Assembly: GCA_910575695.1 (NCBI GenBank)
Contig: CAJTGJ010000029.1
Location: forward strand, 1-46,380
DNA from: Oscillospiraceae bacterium
GTDB taxonomy: Bacteria; Bacillota; Clostridia; Oscillospirales; Oscillospiraceae
DNA length: 46,380 bases
Direction: 5' to 3'
Position numbers and translations under genes: made by a program. This document shows, in pieces, positions 1 to 7,096 of the stretch; position 1 is the stretch's first letter; each line of letters opens with the position of its first letter. Under the pieces are notes generated by a model, which searched no databases, was not told where the DNA came from, and saw only the letters and a list, made by a program, of their open reading frames with translations.

Positions 1-118
1 TGTAGTGTGCCTGTTTCCTCAAACCTATTCTAACAAATTTTGACTCGCTGCGTTAGAGCCACCGGTGTTTCATCCCCTTTGGTGCCTTGGAGCGCAGCGG
101 AAAGGTATGGTCATAACC

Positions 119-451
119 ATGAAACATTTTAAAAAGTACCTTTGCCCCGCCATCCTTGCCCTGCTCCTTTGCACCCTGTGCTGTGCCCCGGCCTTTGCCA
201 GCAGCGTGGCCGGTGTGGTGGAAAGCACCTGGAAGGACGCCGCGAGCCAGATCAAGACCGTGGTCAACAACGTGGTCTTCCCCGCCCTGGACATGATCCT
301 GGCTATCGCCTTCTTCTGCAAGCTGGGCATGGCCTACTTCGACTACCGCCAGCGCAACCAGTTCGAGTGGACCGGCCCCGTGATCCTGTTCGCCTGCCTG
401 GTGTTCGTGCTCCTGGCCCCCACGTACATCTGGACCATCGTAGGGCTGTGA
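119..451 (+). CDS. Small membrane protein of the conjugation module (Maff2/DUF3852-like)
   Basis: A 110-residue protein with a cleavable-looking N-terminal signal (charged MKHFKK, a hydrophobic core, then AFA-S near residue 27) and two further hydrophobic segments, at about residues 48-66 and 80-105. This layout resembles the small Maff2/DUF3852-type proteins encoded beside the VirB6-like protein in Tn1549-type elements, and by analogy it may be a VirB2-like or channel-associated subunit. The ATG at 119 is preferred because the signal peptide begins there and an AAAGG lies 13 bases upstream. ATGs at 65 and 107 are less well placed. Its TGA directly abuts the stop codon of the convergent helicase gene. 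Membrane location is well supported; the exact role is inference. Confidence 0.7.
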   Translation: MKHFKKYLCPAILALLLCTLCCAPAFASSVAGVVESTWKDAASQIKTVVNNVVFPALDMILAIAFFCKLGMAYFDYRQRNQFEWTGPVILFACLVFVLLAPTYIWTIVGL

Positions 452-2593
452 TCACTGCCCCGCCAGCCGGAGCAATCCTTTTTTCAAACAGACAGACAGC
501 TCAACACGCTTCACCTCGTCCAGATCTTCAAAGGCGATCAGCGCCACGCTGCCCACCCGTCCTAAAATTTCGCCCCGCCCGAACTTCTCGTGAACCACCT
601 CGGCCCCGGCCATGAAGTCCTCCTGCTGCCTCGCCAGCTGGGCCGGGGTGGGGCCGCTCTCGTATGCGGACGGCTTCGCCCTGGCCCGCTTCGGCTTGGG
701 CTGGGGGCTGAACTGGGGCTCCGGCTCGGGCGGCTCCCCGCCCAGAAGCTGGTGGATGAAGGTGTATCCCGCCCCGGCGGGCTCCCCGAATTTGCCCTCG
801 TAGCACAGCAGGTCAAGCTCCCGCTTTGCCCTGGTGGCTCCCACGTAGAACAGCCGCCGCTCCTCCTCCAGCGCCATCCTGCCCTCGTCGTCGTGGGGAA
901 GCGGGTCTGAGGGGAATGTGCCATCCACTGCGTCGATGAGGATTACCCGGTCGTACTCCAGGCCCTTGCTGGCGTGGATGGTGGACAGCACGAAAGGACA
1001 GGCCGGGTCGGGCTCCATGCCTTCGATAGTGTCCTTTAGCTCCTGCAAACGGAGCAGGAAGGGCCCCGTGGCCGGGGTCTGATTGGCAAGGGACAGCAGC
1101 ACATCCAGCTTGGAGGTGTCCGCCTTCTGCTCCCGCAGGTAATCCCCATAGCCCATGAATTTCACCAGCCGCTGGATGGCGGCAAAGCTGGTGAGCTGGG
1201 GGAACTTCGAGTAGTGGGTCTGGAGGGCCCGGACCTTCCCGTACTGCCACGGCTCCAGCCCCTCGTTGGCCAGCAGGCGGCTGAACACCGACTCGTCCTC
1301 AGCCATACCCCGGAGCATCCCCGCCAGCACGGGCTTTTTGATTTTCAGATCCAGCTTGTAGTAGAAGCGCAGAAACTTTTCCCAGTTGGCATCGTCAAAG
1401 GCGAACTCCAGCATATCGGTGATATCCCGCACGATGGGGCTGGTGAAGAAGAAGCCCTCCCGCTGGCGGCAGGCATAGGGCACCCCCTCCCGCTCCAGCA
1501 GGTCGATGAGTGGCAGGGCGCTGTCATTGTTCCGGTAGAGAACGGCAGTCTGCTCCTTACAGTCCTGAGCCACTTTCAAGAGATAGTTATATTGGCGGTT
1601 GTAGTCCGCCAGCGGCACCATTTTTACCGGCGCACCCTGGGGATTATCCGTGCGCATATGCTTGGGACGGCGGCTCTCGTTGCGCTGGATGAATGCGTCC
1701 GCCGCCTCCACGATGGACTTGGTGGAGCGGTAGTTGGTCTCCATCATCAGCACCTTTGCCCCCGGCCAGACCTGCTCAAATTCCAGCAGGGCCTGGGGCC
1801 ACGCCGCCCGGAAGCCGTAGATACTCTGGTCCTCATCCCCCACCATGAACAGGTTCCGGGACCTGGAGGCCAGCAGACGCAGGATAGCGTGCTGGATCTT
1901 TGAGGTGTCCTGGGCTTCGTCAACACAGAGATATGGCCAGCGGCGCTGGAAATAGGCCAGGATATCCGGATACTGTCGGAAAATGCGGTAGGTGAACACC
2001 ATCTGGTCGTCAAAGTCCATGAGGCGGTGCTTCAGCAGGAACGCCTGGTAGCCCTTATAGACTGCCGGGAAATCCATGCCGTCCACCTGGTGGGCCTCCA
2101 CGTCCGCGTCGCTGAGCATCATGTTTTTGCAGTAGGTGATGTGGGTGCGGGCTTCCTTCACCTGCAGGTCCGGGGGATACCCTCCCCCGCCCTTGGAAAG
2201 CAGCTCCCGGATCACCGCGTTGAGCTGGGCTTCGTTGTCCGCCAGGGCGAAGGGCTCCGTGCCCTTTTTCCCCGCGTAATAGCGGATCGCCACCGCGCAC
2301 AGGCCGTTGATGGTGCGGAAGGTGAGCCTGTCCGCGTGCTCCTCACCAAAAAAGCGGACAAACCGGGCTTTCATGTCGCGGGTGGCCGCCACGGTATAGG
2401 TAACGGTGAGGATGTTCTCCGGGCGGATCCCTTTGCAGTAGATCATGTACCCCAGGCGGGTGACCAGTACGGTGGTCTTGCCGCTCCCCGGCACCGCCAG
2501 GAGCAGGACGGGCCCCCCGGTCTGCCGCACCGCCGCCTCCTGCTGGGGGTTCAGGCGGACATGGTATTGCCGTTTAAACTCGCTGTAAGTCAT
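452..2593 (-). CDS. UvrD/PcrA/Rep-type ATP-dependent DNA helicase
   Basis: A 713-residue superfamily 1A helicase expected to translocate 3'-5' on single-stranded DNA. Visible motifs in order: Q-motif LNPQQEAAV (about residue 14), Walker A VPGSGKT (34-40), motif II DEAQDTS, motif III VGDEDQSIYGFRAA, motif IV NYRST, motif V STIHASKGLEYDRV and motif VI EERRLFYVGATRAK. The C-terminus (VVHEKFGRGEILG) matches the small Tudor-like tail of PcrA/UvrD. The ATG at 2593 is chosen because GGAGG precedes it at good spacing; the frame runs 37 codons further upstream without a ribosome site. It sits inside the conjugation region but is transcribed against it. Helicases of this family in mobile elements may aid plasmid-like replication or repair of the circular form; that role is inference. 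Confidence 0.93.
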   Translation of the reverse strand: MTYSEFKRQYHVRLNPQQEAAVRQTGGPVLLLAVPGSGKTTVLVTRLGYMIYCKGIRPENILTVTYTVAATRDMKARFVRFFGEEHADRLTFRTINGLCAVAIRYYAGKKGTEPFALADNEAQLNAVIRELLSKGGGGYPPDLQVKEARTHITYCKNMMLSDADVEAHQVDGMDFPAVYKGYQAFLLKHRLMDFDDQMVFTYRIFRQYPDILAYFQRRWPYLCVDEAQDTSKIQHAILRLLASRSRNLFMVGDEDQSIYGFRAAWPQALLEFEQVWPGAKVLMMETNYRSTKSIVEAADAFIQRNESRRPKHMRTDNPQGAPVKMVPLADYNRQYNYLLKVAQDCKEQTAVLYRNNDSALPLIDLLEREGVPYACRQREGFFFTSPIVRDITDMLEFAFDDANWEKFLRFYYKLDLKIKKPVLAGMLRGMAEDESVFSRLLANEGLEPWQYGKVRALQTHYSKFPQLTSFAAIQRLVKFMGYGDYLREQKADTSKLDVLLSLANQTPATGPFLLRLQELKDTIEGMEPDPACPFVLSTIHASKGLEYDRVILIDAVDGTFPSDPLPHDDEGRMALEEERRLFYVGATRAKRELDLLCYEGKFGEPAGAGYTFIHQLLGGEPPEPEPQFSPQPKPKRARAKPSAYESGPTPAQLARQQEDFMAGAEVVHEKFGRGEILGRVGSVALIAFEDLDEVKRVELSVCLKKGLLRLAGQ

Positions 2594-2675
2594 GCTCCGC
2601 CTCCGTTTTATCATTCGTAATGCCTCCGGCGGCTTGTCGGGGGCACCATTATACCATAGAAAGAAGGGAGTTTCT

Positions 2676-3572
2676 ATTTTTATTTGGGATTTTGTCGTGT
2701 CCACCGTCCTGGACGAACTGCTGGACTGGGCCTACAGCCAGGCGGTGGGCTTTTTGGGCGCGTTCTTCGCCCTTATGGGCAACATGGGCGTGGAGCTGTT
2801 CGACCTGCTCTGGGTGCAGGCCGTGGTGCAGTTTTTCTCCCAGCTGGGCTGGGCGCTGTTCGCCGTAAGCCTGGTGGTGTCCTTCTTTGAATTCGGCATC
2901 GAATACTCGTCAGGCAGGGGGAACATCCGCCACACCGCCATCAACTGCCTCAAGGGCTTTATGGCCGTCAGCCTGTTCTCCACCGTCCCCGTCCGGCTGT
3001 ATGCCCTGTCCATATCGCTCCAGGCCAGCTTCACCGCCTCCATCACCGGGCTGGGTTCCGGTATTGGGGAACTGGGCCAGAGCATCATCACCAAGCTCAC
3101 CACTGCGGAAGGACTCACCTCGGCGGCGGTGGATTTTATCTTCGGCGGGCCCACCTTCAACCCCATTATGATGCTGTTTTGCGTGATCCTCATGGCCTAC
3201 GCCGTGATCAAGGTGTTTTTTGCCAACCTGAAGCGGGGCGGCATCCTGCTCATCCAGATCGCGGTGGGCTCGCTGTATATGTTCAGCGTCCCCCGCGGCT
3301 ACAGCGACGGCTTCACCCAGTGGTGCAAGCAGGTGATCGGGCTGTGCCTTACCGCATTTTTGCAGTCCACGATCCTGACGGCAGGGCTCATGGCGTTCAC
3401 CGACCACGCACTGCTGGGGCTGGGCCTGATGCTGTCCGCAGGCGAGGTGCCCCGGATCGCCGGGGCCTTCGGGCTGGACACCTCCACACGGGCCAGCCTG
3501 AGCTCCGCCGTCCACACCGCCCAGATGGCGGTCAATACCACCAAGGTCATCGCCTCGGCGGTGAGCAAATAA
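2676..3572 (+). CDS. Polytopic TrbL/VirB6-like conjugal transfer membrane protein
   Basis: A protein of about 298 residues with at least six hydrophobic segments (LLDWAYSQAVGFLGAFF, FFSQLGWALFAVSLVV, the GFMAVSLFSTVPV region, MMLFCVILMAYAVIKVFF, ILLIQIAVGSLYMF, VIGLCLTAFLQSTILTAGL) and a conserved-looking EYSSGRG loop. The family resembles the VirB6/TrbL-like inner-membrane channel protein found in Tn1549-like elements. The start is unusual. A good AAGGGAG (2664-2670) sits five bases upstream of an ATT codon at 2676, where the protein would begin (M)FIWDFVV. The nearest canonical starts are GTG 2697, 26 bases from the site, and ATG 2592, which has no ribosome site. The stop overlaps the next gene's ATG by one base (TAATG), suggesting translational coupling. 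Confidence 0.8.
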   Translation: MFIWDFVVSTVLDELLDWAYSQAVGFLGAFFALMGNMGVELFDLLWVQAVVQFFSQLGWALFAVSLVVSFFEFGIEYSSGRGNIRHTAINCLKGFMAVSLFSTVPVRLYALSISLQASFTASITGLGSGIGELGQSIITKLTTAEGLTSAAVDFIFGGPTFNPIMMLFCVILMAYAVIKVFFANLKRGGILLIQIAVGSLYMFSVPRGYSDGFTQWCKQVIGLCLTAFLQSTILTAGLMAFTDHALLGLGLMLSAGEVPRIAGAFGLDTSTRASLSSAVHTAQMAVNTTKVIASAVSK

Positions 3573-4270
3573 TGCGGAAGGAAAAAAAGCTGACCATGGG
3601 GAGCCTGTTTGACGGGATCGGCGGCTTCCCCCTGGCGGCGGTGCGCAATGGGATCACCCCCGTCTGGGCCAGCGAAATCGAGGCGTTCCCTATCCAGGTG
3701 ACCAAAAAGCACTTCCCTGACATGATCCATGTAGGGGATATCACTAAGCTGGACGGGGCCGAACTGCCCCCGGTGGACATCATCTGCGGGGGCAGCCCGT
3801 GCCAGGATCTTAGCGTTGCCGGTACCCGTTCCGGCCTCGCAGGGGCCCGTTCCGGGCTTTTTATGGAACAAATCCGTATCGTAAAGGAGATGAGAGCGGC
3901 AGATGTGCAAAGAGGGAGAACAGCTCGTTTTATTCGACCTCGGTTCCTCGCCTGGGAAAACGTGCCAGGCGCATTCAGCTCGGGCACCCCGAAGGGGGAG
4001 GACTTCCGGATCGTCCTCGAGGAGATCTGCAAAATTAGCTGCGATACCGTTTCTATCCCTCGACCTCACCCCTGGAAATGGCAATTTGCTGGGCGAATTC
4101 TATTGGGAGATTCTTTCTCCCTTGCTTGGCGGGTCATGGACGCTCAACACTGGGGTCTCGCCCAGAGAAGGTCGCGCGTGTTCGTTATCGCAGATTTTGG
4201 AGGACTCACCGCCCCGCAAATATTATTTATCCCGGAAAGCCTGCCTGGGTATCCTGCGCCGGGCCCGTGA
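3572..4270 (+). CDS. C5-cytosine DNA methyltransferase, catalytic part (motifs I-VIII)
   Basis: A 232-residue chain carrying the catalytic half of a DNA (cytosine-5) methyltransferase. It has motif I SLFDGIGGFPLAA (S-adenosylmethionine site), the acidic residue in WASEIE, motif IV GGSPCQDLS with the catalytic cysteine, motif VI WENVPGAFSS and motif VIII QRRSRVFVIADF. It stops at 4270 before any target-recognition domain or motifs IX-X. Those lie in the overlapping next reading frame (3903-5372). The ATG at 3572 overlaps the upstream stop; ATG 3596 with AAGGA upstream is an alternative. Two-chain C5 methyltransferases with overlapping genes (AquI) are known, so this may be a split enzyme. A simple frameshift lesion is the alternative. 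The likely role is protection or regulation of the element's DNA. Confidence 0.85.
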   Translation: MRKEKKLTMGSLFDGIGGFPLAAVRNGITPVWASEIEAFPIQVTKKHFPDMIHVGDITKLDGAELPPVDIICGGSPCQDLSVAGTRSGLAGARSGLFMEQIRIVKEMRAADVQRGRTARFIRPRFLAWENVPGAFSSGTPKGEDFRIVLEEICKISCDTVSIPRPHPWKWQFAGRILLGDSFSLAWRVMDAQHWGLAQRRSRVFVIADFGGLTAPQILFIPESLPGYPAPGP

Positions 4271-5372
4271 GCGGGGCAAGCCCCTGCCGCCCCAGCTGGA
4301 GGCCGCGCTGAAAGCACAGGCGGGGCTGACGGTGCAGCTCACGCCGCTGGACCCGCCGCCCCTGGCGTTCCACATGAACCAGCGGGATGAGGCCATCGAC
4401 CTGGGCGAGATCTCCGGAGCGCTGATGGCCACCAGCAATATGCAGATGCAGACCTTTGTGACAGAACGCCTCAATCCCTGGGACACCCAGCAGGCCCGGA
4501 TCACAGCTCCGGAGGGCGTGCCCACCACCATCAGCAGCGGCGAAGCCAAACCAGGCGGTCTGATTTTTGCCGCTGGCTTCTGCGCCGGGGCGGGGCCGTC
4601 CGCAGGGAGCATCGGCTACCAGGAGGAGGTGTCGCCGACACTGAAAGCCGCCGCCAGCGGCAATATGATGCCCTCTGTCCTCTGCCTCAACGACCAGGGC
4701 GGGCAGATCATGGAGTGCTCTGAGGATATCGCGGGCACCCTCCGGGCCCAGGAGCATGGGCACCAGCCGCTCGTGTTCGAGAACCACGGCATTGACGCCC
4801 GATACACCGGCCCCCACAAGGTGGCCCCCACGCTCTCCTGCCGCGCGGGCACTGGCGGCAACAACCTCAGCCTGGTCATGCAGAAGGAGGAGCCTGTGTT
4901 CTGTATCACCGGGAACGCCATCGACCGCCTGCCGCAGAATGGCGGTAATGGGAACGGGTTCCAAGAGGATATCGCCTACACCCTGACCGCCACGGATCGC
5001 CACGCCGTTTTTTCCAGACAGAGGTCGGACAGATTCCTGGAGTCTGGGTTGAGCTCCACCCAGAGCGCCAGACAGCAGAAAGAGGCCACCGACCTCATCT
5101 ATCAGGAAACCGTTAGCGCACCGATCACCAGTGACAGCAAGGGCCCCAACTCCCAGTACGTCTCTCAGGACAAGCTGATTGTGGAGGCCCCATTATTGAT
5201 AAGGAGGCTAACGCCGAGGGAATGCGAACGCCTCCAGGGTTTTCCTGACGATTGGACCGCCCTGCCCGGAGCGGCGGACTCGCCCAGATACCGTGCTCTG
5301 GGCAACAGCGTCGCCATTCCATGCGTGGAATATCTGATGCACGGGATGGCCCTGGTTTTGAGGGCCGGATAA
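3903..5372 (+). CDS. C5-methyltransferase target-recognition and motif IX-X part, with overprinted N-terminus
   Basis: A 489-residue frame that overlaps the catalytic methyltransferase frame by 368 bases. Its first about 120 residues (SSPGKTCQAHSA, SLSQILEDSPPRKYYL, ACLGILRRARERGK) resemble a small protein that I recall being encoded in an alternative frame inside phage and element methyltransferase genes. This is memory, not a search result. From about residue 155 it reads like the variable recognition region of a C5 methyltransferase (NQRDEAIDL, GALMATSNMQMQTF). It ends with motif IX RRLTPRECERLQGFPDDW and motif X GNSVAIP. It starts at ATG 3903 behind AAAGGAG, 13 bases away and inside the first gene. 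Together the two products contain every C5-methyltransferase motif. Confidence 0.75.
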   Translation: MCKEGEQLVLFDLGSSPGKTCQAHSARAPRRGRTSGSSSRRSAKLAAIPFLSLDLTPGNGNLLGEFYWEILSPLLGGSWTLNTGVSPREGRACSLSQILEDSPPRKYYLSRKACLGILRRARERGKPLPPQLEAALKAQAGLTVQLTPLDPPPLAFHMNQRDEAIDLGEISGALMATSNMQMQTFVTERLNPWDTQQARITAPEGVPTTISSGEAKPGGLIFAAGFCAGAGPSAGSIGYQEEVSPTLKAAASGNMMPSVLCLNDQGGQIMECSEDIAGTLRAQEHGHQPLVFENHGIDARYTGPHKVAPTLSCRAGTGGNNLSLVMQKEEPVFCITGNAIDRLPQNGGNGNGFQEDIAYTLTATDRHAVFSRQRSDRFLESGLSSTQSARQQKEATDLIYQETVSAPITSDSKGPNSQYVSQDKLIVEAPLLIRRLTPRECERLQGFPDDWTALPGAADSPRYRALGNSVAIPCVEYLMHGMALVLRAG

Positions 5373-5485
5373 GTTGTTGCATTTGCTTCGTTTCAGCCGG
5401 TATCTTCGTTGCTTATAGTGAATAGCTTTCCGGCCCGGTTTTCGGTATACTTGCCTTACAAAAAACGAAAGGAGAAGCACCTGAT
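5373..5485. promoter_or_regulatory. Intergenic gap upstream of a ribbon-helix-helix gene
   Basis: This 113-base gap probably holds the promoter for the next group of genes. A TATACT at 5446-5451 is a possible -10 box, but no good -35 sits 16-18 bases upstream of it. An AAAGGAG just before 5486 is the ribosome site of the next gene. Support for a promoter here is weak. Confidence 0.3.
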
Positions 5486-5836
5486 ATGGCAGAAAACAAA
5501 AGAAACCTGTGTGCCATGATTCCGATAGAGCTCCATGAGCAGGTCCGGGCGGCGCAGGAGCAGGCCGGGATGACCCTGAGCGCGTACATCACCGAACTGC
5601 TGACCAACTACTACGAAGGGGGAACGGAAAAAATGAAGGAAAGTATGCGTACCATGGCCTTTCAGATGCCCGAGGAGATGTTCCAGCGGCTGAAAATGCA
5701 CCTGGAACGGGAGAGCAGGCGCACCGGCAAGAAGGTCAGCCAGAAGGAGTTCGTGCTGGGCCTGATCCAGCAGGCGCTGGACCAGGCGGAGGCAGCGGAG
5801 CGAGAGGAGGCGGACAATGGCACTGATCTGGAATGA
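5486..5836 (+). CDS. Tandem ribbon-helix-helix-like DNA-binding protein
   Basis: A 116-residue protein that appears to contain two ribbon-helix-helix modules in one chain. The first runs from about residue 6 to 42 (a short strand NLCAMIPIEL, then helices ending in SAYITELLTNYY). The second runs from about 54 to 100 (TMAFQMPEEMFQRLK, then SQKEFVLGLIQQALDQ). Ribbon-helix-helix proteins normally dimerise so that paired strands enter the major groove; two modules in one chain would give an intramolecular pair. AAAGGAG upstream supports the start. The last 20 bases overlap the next gene. Likely roles are regulation or a relaxosome/partition accessory function; the specific target is unknown. Confidence 0.65.
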   Translation: MAENKRNLCAMIPIELHEQVRAAQEQAGMTLSAYITELLTNYYEGGTEKMKESMRTMAFQMPEEMFQRLKMHLERESRRTGKKVSQKEFVLGLIQQALDQAEAAEREEADNGTDLE

Positions 5837-6110
5837 CAGGAGCCGGAAGGATCGGTCTGGGGCGGTGGTCAGCAGAAGCTACAGGGCCGAGATCCCCCAC
5901 TGGGGCGAGGCCAGCGTCCACCCCCACATCCACCACCCCGGCGAAATGTTCCTGAACTGCCCCGCACTGGGGATCGATATGCGCCCCCTGGGGAGGATCG
6001 CCCCGATGGATGCGCTGAACCCCGCAGAGCGGATCCTGATGCAGACGCTGAAGGAACACGCGGTGTGGTGCCTGGAAGCCATGGTGGCTGTCGGCAGCGC
6101 GGAGGGCTAA
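5817..6110 (+). CDS. Conserved hypothetical protein of the element
   Basis: A 97-residue soluble protein (MALIWNDRSRKDRSG...) that overlaps the preceding gene by 20 bases and has its own GAGGAGG ribosome site, so it is probably co-translated. Histidines cluster in the middle (HWGEASVHPHIHHPGEMF) and could bind metal, but no family is recognised. The C-terminus is predicted helical (LNPAERILMQTLKEHAVWCLEAMVAV). No signal peptide or membrane segment is visible. A role within the conjugation region is inferred only from position. Confidence 0.6.
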   Translation: MALIWNDRSRKDRSGAVVSRSYRAEIPHWGEASVHPHIHHPGEMFLNCPALGIDMRPLGRIAPMDALNPAERILMQTLKEHAVWCLEAMVAVGSAEG

Positions 6111-6119
6111 AGACAGAAG

Positions 6120-6142
6120 GAGGGCGGTAGCCTGCCGCCCTC
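6120..6142. terminator. Hairpin between convergent genes
   Basis: A perfect eight-base-pair stem (GAGGGCGG / CCGCCCTC) with a seven-base loop lies between the ends of two convergent genes (6110 and 6141). It has no long T-tract, so it is a plausible but not classic bidirectional terminator. Confidence 0.45.
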
Positions 6143-6362
6143 ACCCTTTGCCGTGACCCTTCTGGGGTGGCTCAGCGTTCACGTCCGGATCAATTTTTCC
6201 CTCAATCACGCCATGCTCCGCTTCAAACTGAGCGATCCTGTGTTTGATAAGCTGTTCAATTTCCTTGTTTTTCGTGCGTCCTTCATATGCCGCAATAACT
6301 GCGAGCTTATCCAACAGGATCTGCGGAATGCGTAACGTGTAACGCGGCAAATTATCCTTCAT
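6141..6362 (-). CDS. Arc-type ribbon-helix-helix repressor
   Basis: A 73-residue protein with an Arc/MetJ-like ribbon-helix-helix fold. The strand is RYTLRIPQIL, helix 1 is DKLAVIAAYEG, and after an RTKN turn helix 2 is KEIEQLIKHRIAQFEAEHG. The tail (about residues 54-73) is charged and low in complexity. It is divergent from the SLOG-domain gene at 6478. The space between them contains a strong promoter surrounded by repeated GACGCA/GCGTC motifs, which are good candidates for its operator. The likely role is autoregulated repression of the operon that runs toward VirB4; this is inference. Confidence 0.75.
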   Translation of the reverse strand: MKDNLPRYTLRIPQILLDKLAVIAAYEGRTKNKEIEQLIKHRIAQFEAEHGVIEGKIDPDVNAEPPQKGHGKG

Positions 6363-6377
6363 GTCAATCGCACCTCT

Positions 6378-6456
6378 GACGCAGTATTGACTTTATTATA
6401 GCGTCGATATATAATTCTGTGTAAAATTGACGAAGTTATGACGCATAGTGGACGCA
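6378..6456 (+). promoter_or_regulatory. Strong sigma-A promoter with iterated GACGC operator-like motifs
   Basis: TTGACT at 6387-6392 and TATAAT at 6410-6415 are separated by exactly 17 bases, a near-consensus vegetative promoter reading toward 6478. Around it are GACGC-type motifs: CTGACGCA near 6377, the inverse AGCGTC in the spacer (about 6400-6405), ATGACGCATAG, and GGACGCATAG close to 6455. Repeated short motifs in and downstream of a promoter are typical of ribbon-helix-helix operators, and such a gene is divergently transcribed next door. Confidence 0.65.
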
Positions 6457-6477
6457 TAGAAATGGAGGATAATTAGC

Positions 6478-6858
6478 ATGAAGGTGGCTGTCATTGGCTC
6501 GAGGGAGCTGCAAGTAAATCATCTGGAGGACTACCTCCCAGATCATGTGACCGAGATCGTATCGGGCGGAGCGCGGGGCATCGACACCTGCGCGAAAAGT
6601 TATGCCCTGCGGCACGGACTGAAGCTGACCGAGTTTCTGCCGGAGTATGCGAAATATGGGAGGGGCGCTCCACTGCGCCGCAACATTACCATCATCGAGC
6701 ACGCCGACCTTGTGCTGGCTTTCTGGGACGGCAAGTCCAGAGGGACGAAGTTTGTGATCGACAACTGCAAAAAACGAAACATCCCTGTGGCGGTGTACCA
6801 GCCCGCCGCAGGCTCGGAGGCGAAACAATATCAATGTATATCTACCCCAATGACCTGA
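6478..6858 (+). CDS. SLOG-family (DUF2493/DprA-like) nucleotide-binding protein
   Basis: A 126-residue single-domain Rossmann-like protein. It shows the SLOG signature: MKVAVIGSREL at the N-terminus, VSGGARGIDTCAK in the middle (the GGARG loop), the charged R-R-N stretch near PLRRN, and ADLVLAFWDGKSRGT. SLOG domains bind nucleotides or nucleotide-derived ligands and are found in DprA, LOG enzymes and many conflict-system proteins. It leads the operon that continues into the conjugation genes, and its last 25 bases overlap the next gene. GGAGG lies upstream of the ATG. The ligand and role in the element are unknown. Confidence 0.82.
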   Translation: MKVAVIGSRELQVNHLEDYLPDHVTEIVSGGARGIDTCAKSYALRHGLKLTEFLPEYAKYGRGAPLRRNITIIEHADLVLAFWDGKSRGTKFVIDNCKKRNIPVAVYQPAAGSEAKQYQCISTPMT

Positions 6859-7091
6859 AAGCGAAGCCCACCCTGTGGCTGTGGGCGCTGCGGGACGTGG
6901 CGGTGACGGCGGTCTGCCTGGTGCTGTCCGTGCTGGCCCTGGTGGAGCTGGGACTGCTCCCGCCCCTGATCTGCACCGTCCTGTACGCATTCCTCAGCAT
7001 CCGGATGGAGGACGCCAGTATTTTGGATTTCCTCCGCTATGCCGTGTACTTCCTGTTTTTGAAACAGCAATACTATCAGTGGAAGGAGTAA
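6834..7091 (+). CDS. PrgI-like type IV secretion membrane protein
   Basis: An 85-residue protein with two adjacent hydrophobic segments (about residues 20-40, VAVTAVCLVLSVLALVELGL, and 42-55) and a conserved-looking basic/aromatic tail (FLRYAVYFLFLKQQYYQW). Size, topology and position directly upstream of the VirB4 pair match the PrgI/TcpE-like inner-membrane proteins of Gram-positive conjugation systems (VirB3-like). It overlaps the SLOG gene by 25 bases and is followed six bases later by the next start, so it is part of one translationally tight operon. Confidence 0.75.
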   Translation: MYIYPNDLKAKPTLWLWALRDVAVTAVCLVLSVLALVELGLLPPLICTVLYAFLSIRMEDASILDFLRYAVYFLFLKQQYYQWKE

Positions 7092-7096
7092 TCAAA

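Noticed and set aside
1..118. Gene remnant at the left edge
   Set aside because: No open frame with family resemblance; only the upstream region of the first small membrane protein is visible.
2027..2620. Plus-strand frame of 197 codons opposite the helicase gene
   Set aside because: It lies entirely antisense to conserved helicase motifs and has no plausible ribosome site or family.
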